DNA of 64,000 bases from Albifimbria verrucaria (taxonomy: Eukaryota; Ascomycota; Sordariomycetes; Hypocreales; Stachybotryaceae): assembly GCA_020081605.1 (NCBI GenBank), contig JAHREC010000045.1, positions 2,356,001 to 2,420,000 of the forward strand. The letters are read 5' to 3'. The notes under the pieces are model-generated. The model made no database searches and had not been told where the DNA came from. It saw nothing but the letters and a program-made list of their open reading frames with translations. The first letter of the stretch is position 1. Each line of letters starts with the position of its first letter. The position numbers and the translations under genes are program-made. This document shows positions 10,923-22,455 of this stretch, one piece after another.

Positions 10923-13900
10923 TCACCACGGGAGCCAGTTCTTGATAGATTTAACATAAACCCACAAGTAAACTGAAAGGTAGTTGGTAACTGTGAAAAG
11001 CACAAAGATGCCTAGGCAGGGCCAAGCAGCCGAAGACGAAAGCGCGAGGTTTGCAAGATACTTCATATTATCAGTACAGAACGCCAAATCTCAGGAGGGT
11101 TTAACTCACATCTTCTCCGGAAGCATACTGACAATATCCACAGTCACTTGTGGCTTCCGGATTTGCCAGATAGCCCTTTGCTTCTTCGAGCCAGCTCTGA
11201 GCATAGTCAATGCAAGTACTGTTTGGTGGTGGTTGAAATCGAGTCAACTCAGATTCGGCGCATTGTACACTCAGCCGTGGCAGAATCATTGTGACAATAC
11301 CAGAGATCCAGTAGGTAAATGGCCCGACATAATAAGCGGTGTATTTCCATACTGCCGGCATTAGCTCTCGTGGTTGCAAAACCCCGTTGAACAGCTCGCA
11401 GATAATGACAAAGAAAGGCATGATGCTAGAAGCCATTGCAGCATCGGAGCTTGAGTAGTTGTTAGTGAGACCGATTGCAAAATGAGCTTCATGACCGAAT
11501 GACTTACGAGAACGCAGCTATCCACTGGCCCCAGCTGGTGATGAAAAGATGAAAGAGAATCATCATCAGAAATGTATAGATAGCAGGAACCCCAAGAGGG
11601 AATCCAACAAGAAAGTAAAAGAGTACGTAGAAAAGAACACCTCCGACCAGTGCATAAGGAATCTCCGCGACGATGTTTGCTGTGGAAAATGCAAGAGGAC
11701 CATAGATCCTGCTCGGATATTCGCGACCGAGGAAAACATTCCTGTTTTCATCAAACATCAAAGCGCATGCATTGATGAATTCAGGTACAATCATTAACAC
11801 CAAGAAGCAGGAAAAGATCCGGTATTGCATTCCAGCCACCGTGTTGTTGACTTGGAGGAAAATTAGGCCGTTGAGACCAGCGTGGATGAAGCTTGCATAG
11901 AGTCGGGAGTAAATGTAGTCGGGAGCCCGCCAATATTGCTTAAAAGTTCTGTTCGTGAGCAGATATACCTGTTGGTATGTACTGGATGCATAATTGTCGT
12001 CTGGTGTGGTCCTTTCTAGTGCGTTCTCCTGGTTAGATGGTTGACTCTTCGGTGTTATGATATTCTTGATTTTCTCGAGAACTGCTGCAGCTTCAGGAGA
12101 ATTGGCCCATAGATCCGTCCAGTTCGAAGACTTTTCTGATGCCCCCGGCTAGTGACTTCGATCAACAGATCCGCAACATTTTTGTCCGGCTTGATAGAGA
12201 CGCCATGCCTTGAGAAGTACGGGACGACATTCGTCACATCACCAAAGTAGTAGACCTTGCCACCGCGGTTGAGAGCCAGGACACGATCAAACTGTTTGTC
12301 CGGGTAAGTGAACGATTGTTTAAAGGAATGTGCTTGAATGCTTACAATATCGAATTGCTCTTGGCTTGCCTGATGGATAGTACAGACAATAGCTTGCCCA
12401 TCGTCCGCGAGTCGCCTCAAGAGTCGGACGATGCTCATAGCGCCTTGGCTATCCAGTCCCTGATTGAAGTTAGCCACGAAACATCATCCTAACAGTACTG
12501 ACTTACGCTAGTCGGTTCATCCAGAAATAGCAAAAGACTGGGCTTAGCACAAAGCTCAACACCAATCGTAGTACGCTTCTTCTGTTCCAACGATAGCGAA
12601 CGGATCACAACATCCTGCAGTTCAACCATCCCAAGGATATTGAGAACCTTATCCACATATGCCAATTTAGTTTTCCTGTCAATTGTAGAGTTCTGCCTTA
12701 GAAGTGCTGAGAACTCAAAGGCTTCTCTAACGGTACTTGTTTCGATGTGAATATCCATCTGTTGGCAGTAGCCTATGGTTCGCCCAAATGAAGGTCCAAT
12801 TGGGTTGCCGTCCACAGTCATCTCGCCCGAGAGGTGGCCTGAGCCCTGCTGCGTAAGTACAGTGAGCACTTCTAGCTGTTAGCGCAAGTGTTCACAGTAG
12901 CCACGAATGTGTTACTCACAAGTGCTTTTGCCAGCACCGGAAGCTCCGACAAGAGCTGTCAGTTTCCCAGGCTCACAGAAGCCTGATACGTCCTGGAGTA
13001 ACTGCTTCTCCCCATGCTTATGAGGAACGCTGTAATTTAAATTGTGCCATGTAAAAGTGGCGCCAGAATGGTTAAGCTTATCTCCTTGGCGCTGGGTGGA
13101 AGACTCCTGTATGACGCCTTGTACCCTGAAATCATCGGTGCTCTCCTCGTCAATATTCTTAGCCAAGTTGTGTTGGTTGTTAGAACTGGCATATTCGTGG
13201 ATAGCTCCACCGTCCAGAGCCCAGTCTAGCTTCTCAACCAACCACATGTTGAGTAGCAAGAATCCAGCGGTGAACACAATGAGGATGCCGAAGTTCCGGC
13301 CAACATTATGGTATCCAAATCCAAACTCATTTCGCAAGTAATCGTCACCATCAACACCCATCTGTGATGATGCGCCTCGGGCCACACAACCTTGGAACGT
13401 GGAATTGTTGTAATTCGGCCCAGACGGGATCATGGAGCCTGAATCGCAGGGAAATTTCGGCTCTGAAATTCCGACGACATGATAAGTTCAAATGTGTATG
13501 GCACGGGTGTGAGGTACTACATATCGGTCAGTCAAGCACGAGTTATACTCTGGGAAGATTACCTACCGCAAGCCAGCCGACCCAAGGTACATCTGCGATA
13601 AGGCGATCCAGTGATCTAATATAGCCACCACACGCGATACCAATTTGTAAATAAACTCCCGCATATCTAAAGGCAACCTCTAAGCGGGGTGATAGAGCGC
13701 TGAATACTCGGAATGCCGTCGTAAAGGCCATGGCAGAGAAAAACACAGAGAAGAGAAAGAGAAAGAAGGGGCCAGCCTGCCAAACTGATAAGTAGACTGC
13801 ATGTATGGGTTATGAGTATGAATGATTACTTACTGCTAATCTCATACCTGCTAAGAAGTATGCAATAACACTGTATACAGTCGAGAGAATAAGAAGCGAT

Positions 13901-15667
13901 GGAACGTCCAGTAAAGCTTTGCCACAAACCACGGCACTGGGTCTTACCATGGCGTATCTTCTCTGACGACTTACAATAGTTCTATCACGAAAGGCAGTTT
14001 CAAGCTCCGACATTTGAAACCACGCAACAATGGCTGTGGAGTAGAAAATGAAACCGCCTCTGGAGTAGACGCCACTCGTATCATCAGGCATCTTATAGAA
14101 CATGGAAGACAGCAGAAAGGCGCACACAACCACGCATATTATCTTAAAGACGAATGGTGTTTTGTGGCCTTTGAGCTGCCAGTACTCCCGCTGTGAACAT
14201 AGTGCGACCTGGCGGAAGAGTGACGTATGGTAAGGAGATTTGGACGAAACGAGTCGTGACTTGTGTTTCTTCTCGTGTTGCTGGACTTCCTCAGAGTAGA
14301 AATCGAGGTTTGGCCGGATATTTGTGATCCCGAGTTTGACAGGGATGCTCCTGGACTTGGGAATTGCGTCTCAAAGTCCCGGATCTCGGTTTCCACAGCC
14401 TTAAAAGTTTGGCTCTTTCGGAAGGCTGATTCGAGGTTAGAAGCACCAAGCGGAACATGAGCCTCATAACCAGGAGCAATGTTGGCGGTACTTCCCGATG
14501 TAATGCTCGTCAGAAAGTCGCTCATTGTTTGCCGTGGGAGGCGACGGTAGCCCAAATCGTTGAAATAGGCCTCTGCATCCTTGGCAGGCCCATTGTACAA
14601 CATCCTTCCCTCATCGATAAGCATTACCTTATCCATAAGTTGGTATATAGCATCAGATGCTTGATATAGGGAAACAATCGTAGCTCGCTGGCAAGAATCG
14701 GTCATAATGCGCAAGGACCGAATAAAATCCAGAGCGGAAGAGGCGTCAAGTCCACGAGTGGACCCGTCCCACGCATTGATCGAGGCGTCCGAGGCCAGAG
14801 ACTCTAGGATGGAGACTCGTTTCCGCTCGCCACCAGAGACTCCACGAATGAACTCGTTTCCCACTAGAGTGTCCATTACATGGGTCATACCAAATGCTTT
14901 TCCAAATTCTTCCACGAAATGAGCCGTACGATGAAGCCATTTCCGGGGTGTTTTGTTCTGGAGTGCGAATTCAAGAGTTTGTCGAACGGTGAGCGTTGGT
15001 AGGTGGATATCGTCTTCAGGGACATAGGTTACAAGGCCCCGGAAGCGCTTGGAGATGTCTTGCGGGGACAACCCAGAATAACTTAATGATCCGCCAACGC
15101 CAAGGAAAGAGGCATGATCGTTAGCAATCGTGCGAAGAAATGTGCTGCATCCAGAACCGGGATTCCCAAGTACACTGCTTACAATTAGCTTTTTATCTTG
15201 GAGTTGCATAGGTGACAGGGTTACTTGCAGCATCATTTGGCCATTTCTCACAACTCCAGAGAAGTCTCGTATCAAGGCATGGCCATCTTCAATCTTGGAC
15301 GGGGAAATGATCCGCTTAAACGTCCACTCGTAAATATCTTGAAAGGTCAAGGTTCTCCATATGGCATCTTTGAGGGTCTTGACCGGAGTTGCGCCCCTGG
15401 CCGGCCGTATGTGGTGATGGACTTGAAGCAAACACCCAATGGAAGAGGCGGCACACCGTCCGGCTGTTCCTGCTGAAGATAGGCTTGAAGTCCGGCAACC
15501 GCAGGGTTGATATCCGGAGATTCCTGTGATTGATTTGTTATCGTTCGGTAAAGTCTTGCCACAGCGTCTTCTGCGCCTGGCGTGACATGGACCTTGCATT
15601 CCTCTTCTGAAGTTGCATGTACTTGCTCGACAGGAGCAGTGAGGCGATCATCTGTGTGGGATGCCAT
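10923..15667 (-). CDS. PDR-type full-size ABC transporter (ABCG), four frame breaks
   Basis: Eight exons: 13848-15667, 13567-13796, 12920-13516, 12507-12868, 12346-12459, 11508-12291, 11110-11449 and 10923-11060. Introns are 47-58 nt. With four missing bases counted, all phases fit and the product is about 1462 residues, normal for a plasma-membrane PDR pump arranged NBD-TMD-NBD-TMD. NBD1 shows Walker A 'GNPGSGCST', signature 'VSGGERKRVSI' and the degenerate Walker B 'NAWDGSTRGLD'. NBD2 shows Walker A 'GASGAGKST', 'LSLEQKKRTTIGVEL' and 'LLFLDEPTSGLD'. Such pumps export drugs, toxins or metabolites using ATP. Breaks lie at cccc 15394-15397, ttt 14309-14311, ggg 13449-13451 and ccccc 12142-12146. 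An alternative in-frame ATG lies at 15700. An 18-residue insertion precedes the NBD1 Walker A. The gene is divergent from a Zn2Cys6 regulator. Confidence 0.92.
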
Positions 15668-16205
15668 TTTGACCAAGGCCGTTAGTAGCTGGACAGCCAT
15701 GCATTCAAATCAATCCTGCAGAGGCAAGCGAGAGCTTTGCAGGCCATTACATGTTCTTAAATAAGGGCACAGCAAAAGACTGAATGCATCTCGTTACCCA
15801 AATTAGGCAAGTGGGTCGAAGGGCCCGGAGGTGTGACTCTTGGCCCGGCCCATCACCAAACGTCAGGCTTCGACTTTGGCTCTAAAGTGCTTAAAAATCA
15901 AGGGTTGGTCCTTAAGATCAAGGGGTGGCATTGCAGGGCCCTCCACCAGCCGGTTGATGTAATCCCGAGATTTCCCTTGCGTCTGTATGAGTCTTACTGG
16001 AGGCTTGATAGTCAATTACGAAATATCTAGTGCCCACTATTTCCTTAACAGGCAGCCAAGACGCAATGCTAACAATTCGCAGTAACTAGATGGAGTCAAG
16101 CGTGAGTGCGGAGTTTCATTCTAGAGATTTCCTTAGATCTGGGTTCCGGCCTTAGCATTTCAAACTGTGACCTGTTCAAAACACTGCCTTGTATGCGCTT
16201 CTTTG
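15668..16205. promoter_or_regulatory. Shared divergent promoter of ABC transporter and Zn2Cys6 regulator
   Basis: The 538 bp between the two start codons must carry the promoters of both genes. It contains a direct repeat ATCAAGGG(T/G)TGG at 15897-15908 and 15917-15928, same orientation, 20 bp (about two helical turns) apart, a plausible regulator site. GGCCCGG/CCCGG-rich sequence lies around 15820-15850. The assignment is inferred from position and repetition only. Confidence 0.5.
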
Positions 16206-18052
16206 ATGGAGTCTGGGTTATCGCCACCTGACAACAGGAAGAAGTGCTGGAATTGCCAGCGCCAGCGACACAAATGTGACGGCGCCCGGCCTCACTGTCA
16301 GAAATGTGCTGCCAAAGGAGTTCATTGTCTTGGTTACGGGAAGTTGTTGAGATGGGTTGACGGTGCAACATGCAAGGGTCAGATGAGGAGCAGCAATGTA
16401 CCACTGGCCGTTACACATAATAGAAAATATCAGCGACCAGAGCCTGTTTTCTTGGCATATCAGCCGAAAGAAGAAAAACGCTGCCCGGATGGTCCACTCG
16501 CTCCCGAGAAGGGGCTCCTTCGAGTCTCGCCAGCACCACACACGTCCCTCACCGACCCTCTCCTACAAGACATGCCGCATATTGATCGATATCTGCTAGA
16601 GTATTGTCAGTGATTAGCCTCTTATTCTTTTAGTAGATAAAAAGCTAATGATCTTGATCAGTTTGTACTCGGGTCTGCCCGCTCTTGACATTCAACGAGG
16701 ACGTGAGGAATCCGTATCACTCCCTTGTCCCGCTCATCGGCAGTTCCAAAGCGACAGCAAGCGCCATGTTGGCTGTAGCGGCTTGCCGTGCAGTTCATGA
16801 CATAACGGGATACCCAGTGCTACAGCCCTCGGTCACGTCCAAAGAAATGCCGACCATATTCTGGGCTTGTGAATCCCAAGGATCAGGTAGCCTCAATCTC
16901 TTCTCTACTCAGCTCCTGGAAAAGTATGCACATCACAAACAAAACTCGCTCAAGCTTCTATCAAAATCTATCATGAAGTTAGATGAAGACTCGGGTGACC
17001 ACAATTTTGTCACAGCTATGCTCCTTGCTTTGGTCGAAATCTTCGAAAGTGGTTCCGGATCCTGGGCTGTCCATATTGAAGGCGCAAAAGCATGCTCACT
17101 GAACGCTTTCGGAGACAACCCGAATACGTTCCTTATTTCTTGAACGACTTCATTCGTGAGGTAGCGCTGTAAGTAGATACTACTTCTTAGGCAAATAAAA
17201 TTACTGACGAGGGCTAATAGATTTGACATCTTCGGATCCACCATCTCTTCCGTAGGCTTGACAACAACCCTGACCACAAACGACACACATACGGAACAAT
17301 TACTCTTGACAAATCTCACATGCCCAACGATAATACTGCATAATATTGAAGCTGTGGTTTCGCTCTTTCGACGATGCAAACAGGACAATCTTGACACTAC
17401 TTCCTCTCAATGCTACCACTCCAATATCACACAGCTTAGGGAGCATCTTGAGGGGTTTTCTTGTTTCAATGTACAGCATTGGGCGGAAATCACGAAGCAG
17501 TCGGACGCTAGAGCAAATAATATTTCCTTCGATACACTTACACAACTCGGAAAAATATGGAGGAATGCAGCTGCTATCTATACTTCCTGCTTACTGCATT
17601 CCCTAACGAGCGAGTTCATCTCTGTTTATTCTATGGTTGATGAAATGATTCTGGCCTATAGCAATTTGCCAATGAGTAAGACGCTGGTAAAATGCCTTAC
17701 TTGGCCAACCTTCGTGGCTGGAGCGAGCAGCCAGTCGCCAGAGCATAGGGAATGGGCTTTGGCCAATCTCAACCAAATTTGGAAGCTGACACTTTGTGCA
17801 AATGCTACGAGTGCAGCCTCGGTGCTACTCAATTTGTGGGAAAAGCATGATTCCCAACCACAAAGAGAGGACGTGATGTGGGATTGGATTGCTGAGATAT
17901 CACTGCTAGGGCAATCGTGGAACTTTTTTGAGCGATTTCTCATAAAATGGTGCCTTGCTTATCCTTTTAAATTTCTTAGACATGATGGGGTCCTTTGGCG
18001 TAAACAGGGAGTAGACGGTCCATATAGCAGCTTAATATCACAACTGCGTTAA
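16206..18052 (+). CDS. Zn2Cys6 fungal transcription factor (Fungal_trans_2-like), one frame break
   Basis: Exons 16206-16605, 16662-17168 and 17221-18052. The first intron uses a GTCAGT donor; this choice is needed to keep the frame ('LLEYF|CTRVCP'). Residues about 14-41 form a perfect binuclear zinc cluster, C-x2-C-x6-C-x6-C-x2-C-x6-C (CWNCQRQRHKCDGARPHC...). The rest resembles the alpha-helical regulatory domain of acriflavine-type regulators, ending in 'LLGQSWNFFERFLIKWCLAYPF'. After one missing base at ccc 17119-17121 ('GDNPEYVPYF') the phases fit and the protein is about 579 residues. Being divergent from the PDR pump, it is a plausible local regulator of that pump, but this is not shown. 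Confidence 0.88.
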
Positions 18053-18602
18053 TTCAGCCTGTTTATAGTATCTCTAACCACATTACTTGCATGTCCGCAA
18101 TCCTACAAACCAAATTTACTCCATGTCCAACTCATTATCCTGCAGCAAAATGTGCGATCCATTTGCTCAAAAGGCCCTATACAGCTTATATTGCAATGAT
18201 AATGCACACTAAGAATATAGTCTATGTGCCCAAACGGCCCTGGCTCTTCTTCACGCCCAATTCGGCGCAGTCCTAAAGGGGAACCACTCCGTATACGAGC
18301 TGACGAAATCTAACGACTCAGGAATCTGTGCCCCTTTGTAACCCAGAGATGTTTGGCTACTATCTAATATTCCTTCCGAATCCCGACACGAGAGATGAAA
18401 TTCCTATTACAGTGCAGGTATGGCAACTTCACGTCACTTTTAAACAAAAAATTTCTCCTGTAATAAGTCCTTGATTTCTATATGAATATTTACACGAATG
18501 CTGCTGCGTTTGCATCTACAGAAACCCTGTTTCAAAGACGCAAGAAATGACTGAGCTTCATCTTACAGCGCAGGTTGGCCTGCTGACATGAAATTGTCAA
18601 AC
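18053..18602. other. Convergent intergenic region
   Basis: AT-rich sequence between the 3' ends of the Zn2Cys6 regulator gene (+) and the AA9 gene (-). No gene or repeat recognised; it probably holds both 3' UTRs. Confidence 0.5.
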
Positions 18603-19585
18603 TTATGACGAGTAGTTCTTGTGCTTACGGCTGAACCAGGAGCCGGGGTGGGACCAAGTAGGCTGCTCGGGAGTCTCAGGAGCAGCCTCCTCAACTGGGG
18701 CCTCCTCGACGGGGTCTCAGCGACGGGGCAGCGGCCTCGGGAGCAGGAACCTCAGGAGCTGGGACCTCGGGGCAGCCTCCTCAACTGGGGTCTCGGCCAC
18801 AGGAGCAGGAGCAGAGGTGGCAGCACCACCGCTGTACAGAGGAGGTCCGGGAATGGGCCAGCTGGACTCGCTGCCGTCGTAAACAGAGAAACCGAAAAGC
18901 TGAGAGTCGGAGGTGCTGTAGATCTGGGAAGCGACAACACCAGATTGGGAGAGGTCGTCGGTGCCGGAACCAGTGACTTCGATGTTGCCACACTGAGCAT
19001 AGAACTCGGGCTCGCTGAGGTGGGCTCTGTGCAGAGCAATGAGTTCGGATCGCACGACGTACTTTCCGGGAGCAAGGGAAGCCGGGATGGTAGCGGAGTG
19101 GGTTCCGCCGTTCTGGCGCAGGACGTCAGTGGCCCAGACACCCTCGGTGTTAGCTGGTCCAGAAACAAGACCGGCTTCGGCAATCTTGGTCCATCGCAGG
19201 GCCGTCTTGTCTACCGAGCTGCAGTCGCCGTTGCATGGGGCAATGTAGGTGAAGACAGGGCCACGGTGAGATGCGTCCCAGCCGTTGGGGTTGCGGACCA
19301 GATCGGCGGAGGTCCAGTAGAAGTCGACTTGTCCACCAGCAGCGATGGAACCGTAGTTGCCGGAGGACGCTCCTCTTGTCGGCAGACGAAGTCGGGGCTG
19401 TTGATGTCCAGAACAGGGCCCTCGTCAGGGGTCGTGAAGCTCCATCCGATGGCGTCAGCAGCAGGCGAAGGGTTCCACATCTGGAAACCCTCGTATGCCT
19501 TTCCGTCCAGAGTAATGGTCTTGACGAAGCCGTGGGCAGCAGCATTGGTGGCCAGCACCGCGGTAAGGAGAGCGTAGCGAGACAT
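18603..19585 (-). CDS. AA9 lytic polysaccharide monooxygenase, four frame breaks
   Basis: Single exon. The start at 19585 gives a signal peptide (MSRYALLTAVLATNAAA) ending directly before 'HGFVKTI', which provides the N-terminal His of the copper histidine brace. Later frames give 'PNGWDASHRGPVFTYIAPC' (second copper-site His, conserved Cys), 'NGGTHSATIP' and 'EFYAQCGNIEVTGSG'. AA9 enzymes cleave cellulose or xyloglucan oxidatively outside the cell. There is no CBM1; instead the protein ends in an Ala/Pro/Glu repeat of about 50 residues and a basic tail 'WFSRKHKNYSS'. Breaks lie near 19371-19376 and at three GGGG runs: 18769-18772, 18725-18728 and 18711-18714. Each is fixed by one missing base, giving about 328 residues. 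The Gln usual before x-Tyr in the second copper sphere appears to be Glu here. Confidence 0.88.
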
Positions 19586-21353
19586 GATGACTGCTAGAAA
19601 GAAATGAATGAATTGAAGATAGGAAAAAAGAAATAAAGGACAAGGAGGCTTGAACGAATGTGATTATTGGATAGGACAAAAGCAGAACAAGATGTCGTGG
19701 AGTCTTGTCCTTTATGTGTGCTGGAGGCGGCCTAGGATGAAGCCAATGCTATTTTTGTCAACAAACCTCTCCCTGGCTCGCTCCACTAGTCCTCTCATAG
19801 GCCGATCCTTTAAGCTTGGCATTAAGCTACCCATCTCGGTTGAGCTCTAGCGGGTCATGGGGAGCAAGGGTAGGTAGCTCGGTCCAACTGTAATTAGCAG
19901 AGGAAGACGGGATGAAACAGATGCAGCACCCCGTTTCACTCGTTTTCTTGGGAATAGTTTACGGTCGCTAAGAAACAGTGCAGACGCACGGATGATAGAA
20001 TTGGGAAATGAATACAGAGTACGGAGTATAGGTGTTGAAGATCAAGAGCAGCAATGCCTGTGCCAAGCAGCATTGCATACAGAGAACTAGGGTTCGTCAT
20101 TGTCTCATTTCCAGCTGCTCGATCGTGTTTGATCTGTCGCTTAACATTAGTATTTTTCTTTGTTATTGTCGGCCTATTTCGTTACAGCTAAACCCCTATT
20201 CGAGAGAAAGGCGTCAGAACGAAACGAAAACTTGCGAGGGTATAGGCGCTTGGGCCGCCGCATCCTCTCCAGCGAGCCTCACCTTAAACTCCTAAACACC
20301 GGCCCAATTACGTTATCCATTATGCAAGGAACAGTCTACCGGGCAATATCTTCCATGCGCTAGCAAAGCACAGCCAGATGTTTAAATCTGCCGAGTTGCA
20401 AGAGCTTGCGACGAGTCAGCATTTACATGGGCTAGGAACTAGGCGCTGCGCTGGTGATCTATTAGCGCGATGATTTTTATTCCCATTCACATTCTCATTT
20501 CCATTCCTGTTTGATATACGATATAAGGTAAGCTTAGGCCAGCGCGGTGACCACATACGCGCCCATTCGATACCTTTCACTGTTTTTACATACCTCGGAC
20601 TCCTCACTCGGACTCTATCTTGTCAATTAACAATGGGGCTCCTTCCTGAAATATCAGCTACGATTTCAATGGGTCGTCAGCACCAAGGGGCTAGTGTGAC
20701 ATGGTTAGTGGATTAGGAAGCTCGGTGCTGCCGCACAGATGTCAATGGTCCGGGAAGGATTGCAGGCCTTGTCCTTGGCAGGCACAGAATGTTCTTCAGG
20801 CCGTTGTAACGTAACTCTAGGACAACAGCATCCAGCATAGAGGTGACGAATGCAGTAATGAGCGGATGCATTTAACTTCAGTTAAGTTATGTTATTGTTC
20901 GGAAGAATCGCACGTTAACAGAAGCGCAAGATGTGAGATGTAGGAAGCAGATGAGAATGGTATAGCCAGATTGTAACGACAAACCGAATCTAGTTGTAAG
21001 CTAAGAAAGCCAGCTCAAGAAAGTGTCGCCTTTAATAATTGCAATTTACAGATGTGAAGAACTTTAGCTCAATCAACTGTTCGATTACACATACTAAATG
21101 TCTTTGCACGGGCGAAATATTAGTAGCAGCGCCTTATCGTTTCTTCCTCATCATTGCTTCCTCATTCAAATATTGAATGGTCTAAGACTCCATCTCTCCG
21201 ACTATCCAGCAGCCACTCAGATAACTTTTCACTCCCATGTTACTCGATTTGCGATAAATGATATGTGTACGTTTTGTTCCTCCAAGAACTAGACTAAAGA
21301 ACTGTCTAAGGAATGAATCTCGTCATGAACTCCGTATCCTTAATATCTATGCT
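19586..21353. other. Intergenic region upstream of AA9 gene
   Basis: About 1.8 kb without a recognisable gene. The left part is the AA9 promoter; an ATTGG (CCAAT on the minus strand) lies near 19673. The right part is the 3' flank of the kinase-like gene. No convincing XYR1- or CRE1-type cluster was picked out by eye. Confidence 0.5.
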
Positions 21354-22455
21354 CTATGACTGCAAGACAATGTTATCATCTCCGCCTAGTGCTTTTACAA
21401 TCTTGGCTAGGGCTTGCTCATCTCCCTCTATTGTCTCGGCCAGCTTCTCGTCGACCCAGCCGTCTGTGAATCCTCCCCAAAGTCAATCAGCCAGGCATCG
21501 TCCCGTTCATCAATAATGATGTTGCTGGGTTTGCCGTCTCCCCATACAAGCCCCCACTCGTGGAGGCACTGGACAGTTTCGGTAATTTGCGAGATCCATT
21601 TCTGCCTCAGCTCTACCGTTGTAGTGGCGATATTGACCTCACTGAGCCTGCACCCAGGCACCCACTGTCGAAGAAATCCAAGCAATTGATTGGTTTCTTT
21701 GTGATGGACGTAGCCTAGAAGTTGGGGCACGCGTATTCTAGGTTGCTCGGAGACTTCCTAAGGATTTCGCCAAGGTATTCCAACTCGCGTCCCTCGCTGG
21801 TGCCTAGCAGCCCGTTTGGATGAACACGAGACTTGCAGAACATGTCCTGCCCGTCTATCTGGACGGCAGCAGTAACAGAACTATAACCTCTCAAGAACAA
21901 TTCCGTGACCAAAATTTTCTCGGGAATATATCGTGGAAGGCTGGTGACTCTATCCAAGTCGTCCCCAATGGCTTCGTTGAGGTCTGGGTCGATAGTGAGG
22001 GTAGTGTATGCTTCGATGGGTTCGACTGGGATGATGGAGGCCTGACCTGTACTACCGGCTTGTAGATGGAAGTAGAGTATTTTGGGAAACAATAGATCAT
22101 GCAAACTTGGATGGTTGAGGGTATACGCTTCTTGGGAAGGTTTCAGCTGAGACAAATACGGCTTGCCTGCATCGAGGATGATGCCAAGGATTTGATCCTC
22201 GAGCTCGTCACATTCATCGTCGTCTTGACATAGAATAGTTCGAGCAATAAGATCAACAAGGCGGTCCTGGAGAGGGCGATGTTCTGGTTCCAAGTGGCGG
22301 CTGTCTTGCGTCGATGAGCCATTGCTCGGGAAGATAGAGACAGAAATAATTCTGCCATTAAACGTGAAGACTAGGTCTGCGCCGTCGCCATCGCCAGCAT
22401 GCAATTGGTTGACGGCGATTTCATCCAGTGTCTCTTCCTCTGCTCTGTCGCTCAT
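21354..22455 (-). CDS. Protein-kinase-fold protein (fungal atypical kinase/phosphotransferase-like), two frame breaks
   Basis: Single exon, start at 22455 (MSDRAEEE). The N-terminal half is acidic and family-specific. The C-terminal half contains a catalytic-loop-like 'WGDGKPSNIII' (D-x-K-P-x-N) and, about 15 residues on, 'AWLIDFG' (DFG-like), so a kinase-like fold with phosphotransfer chemistry is likely. The P-loop is not obvious, as in many fungal kinase-like proteins of unknown substrate. Two missing bases, near 21738-21742 and at cccc 21475-21478, reconnect the three frames ('RIRVPQLLGYVHH', then 'DFGGGFTDGWVDEK') and give about 367 residues ending at 21354. Function unknown. Confidence 0.75.
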
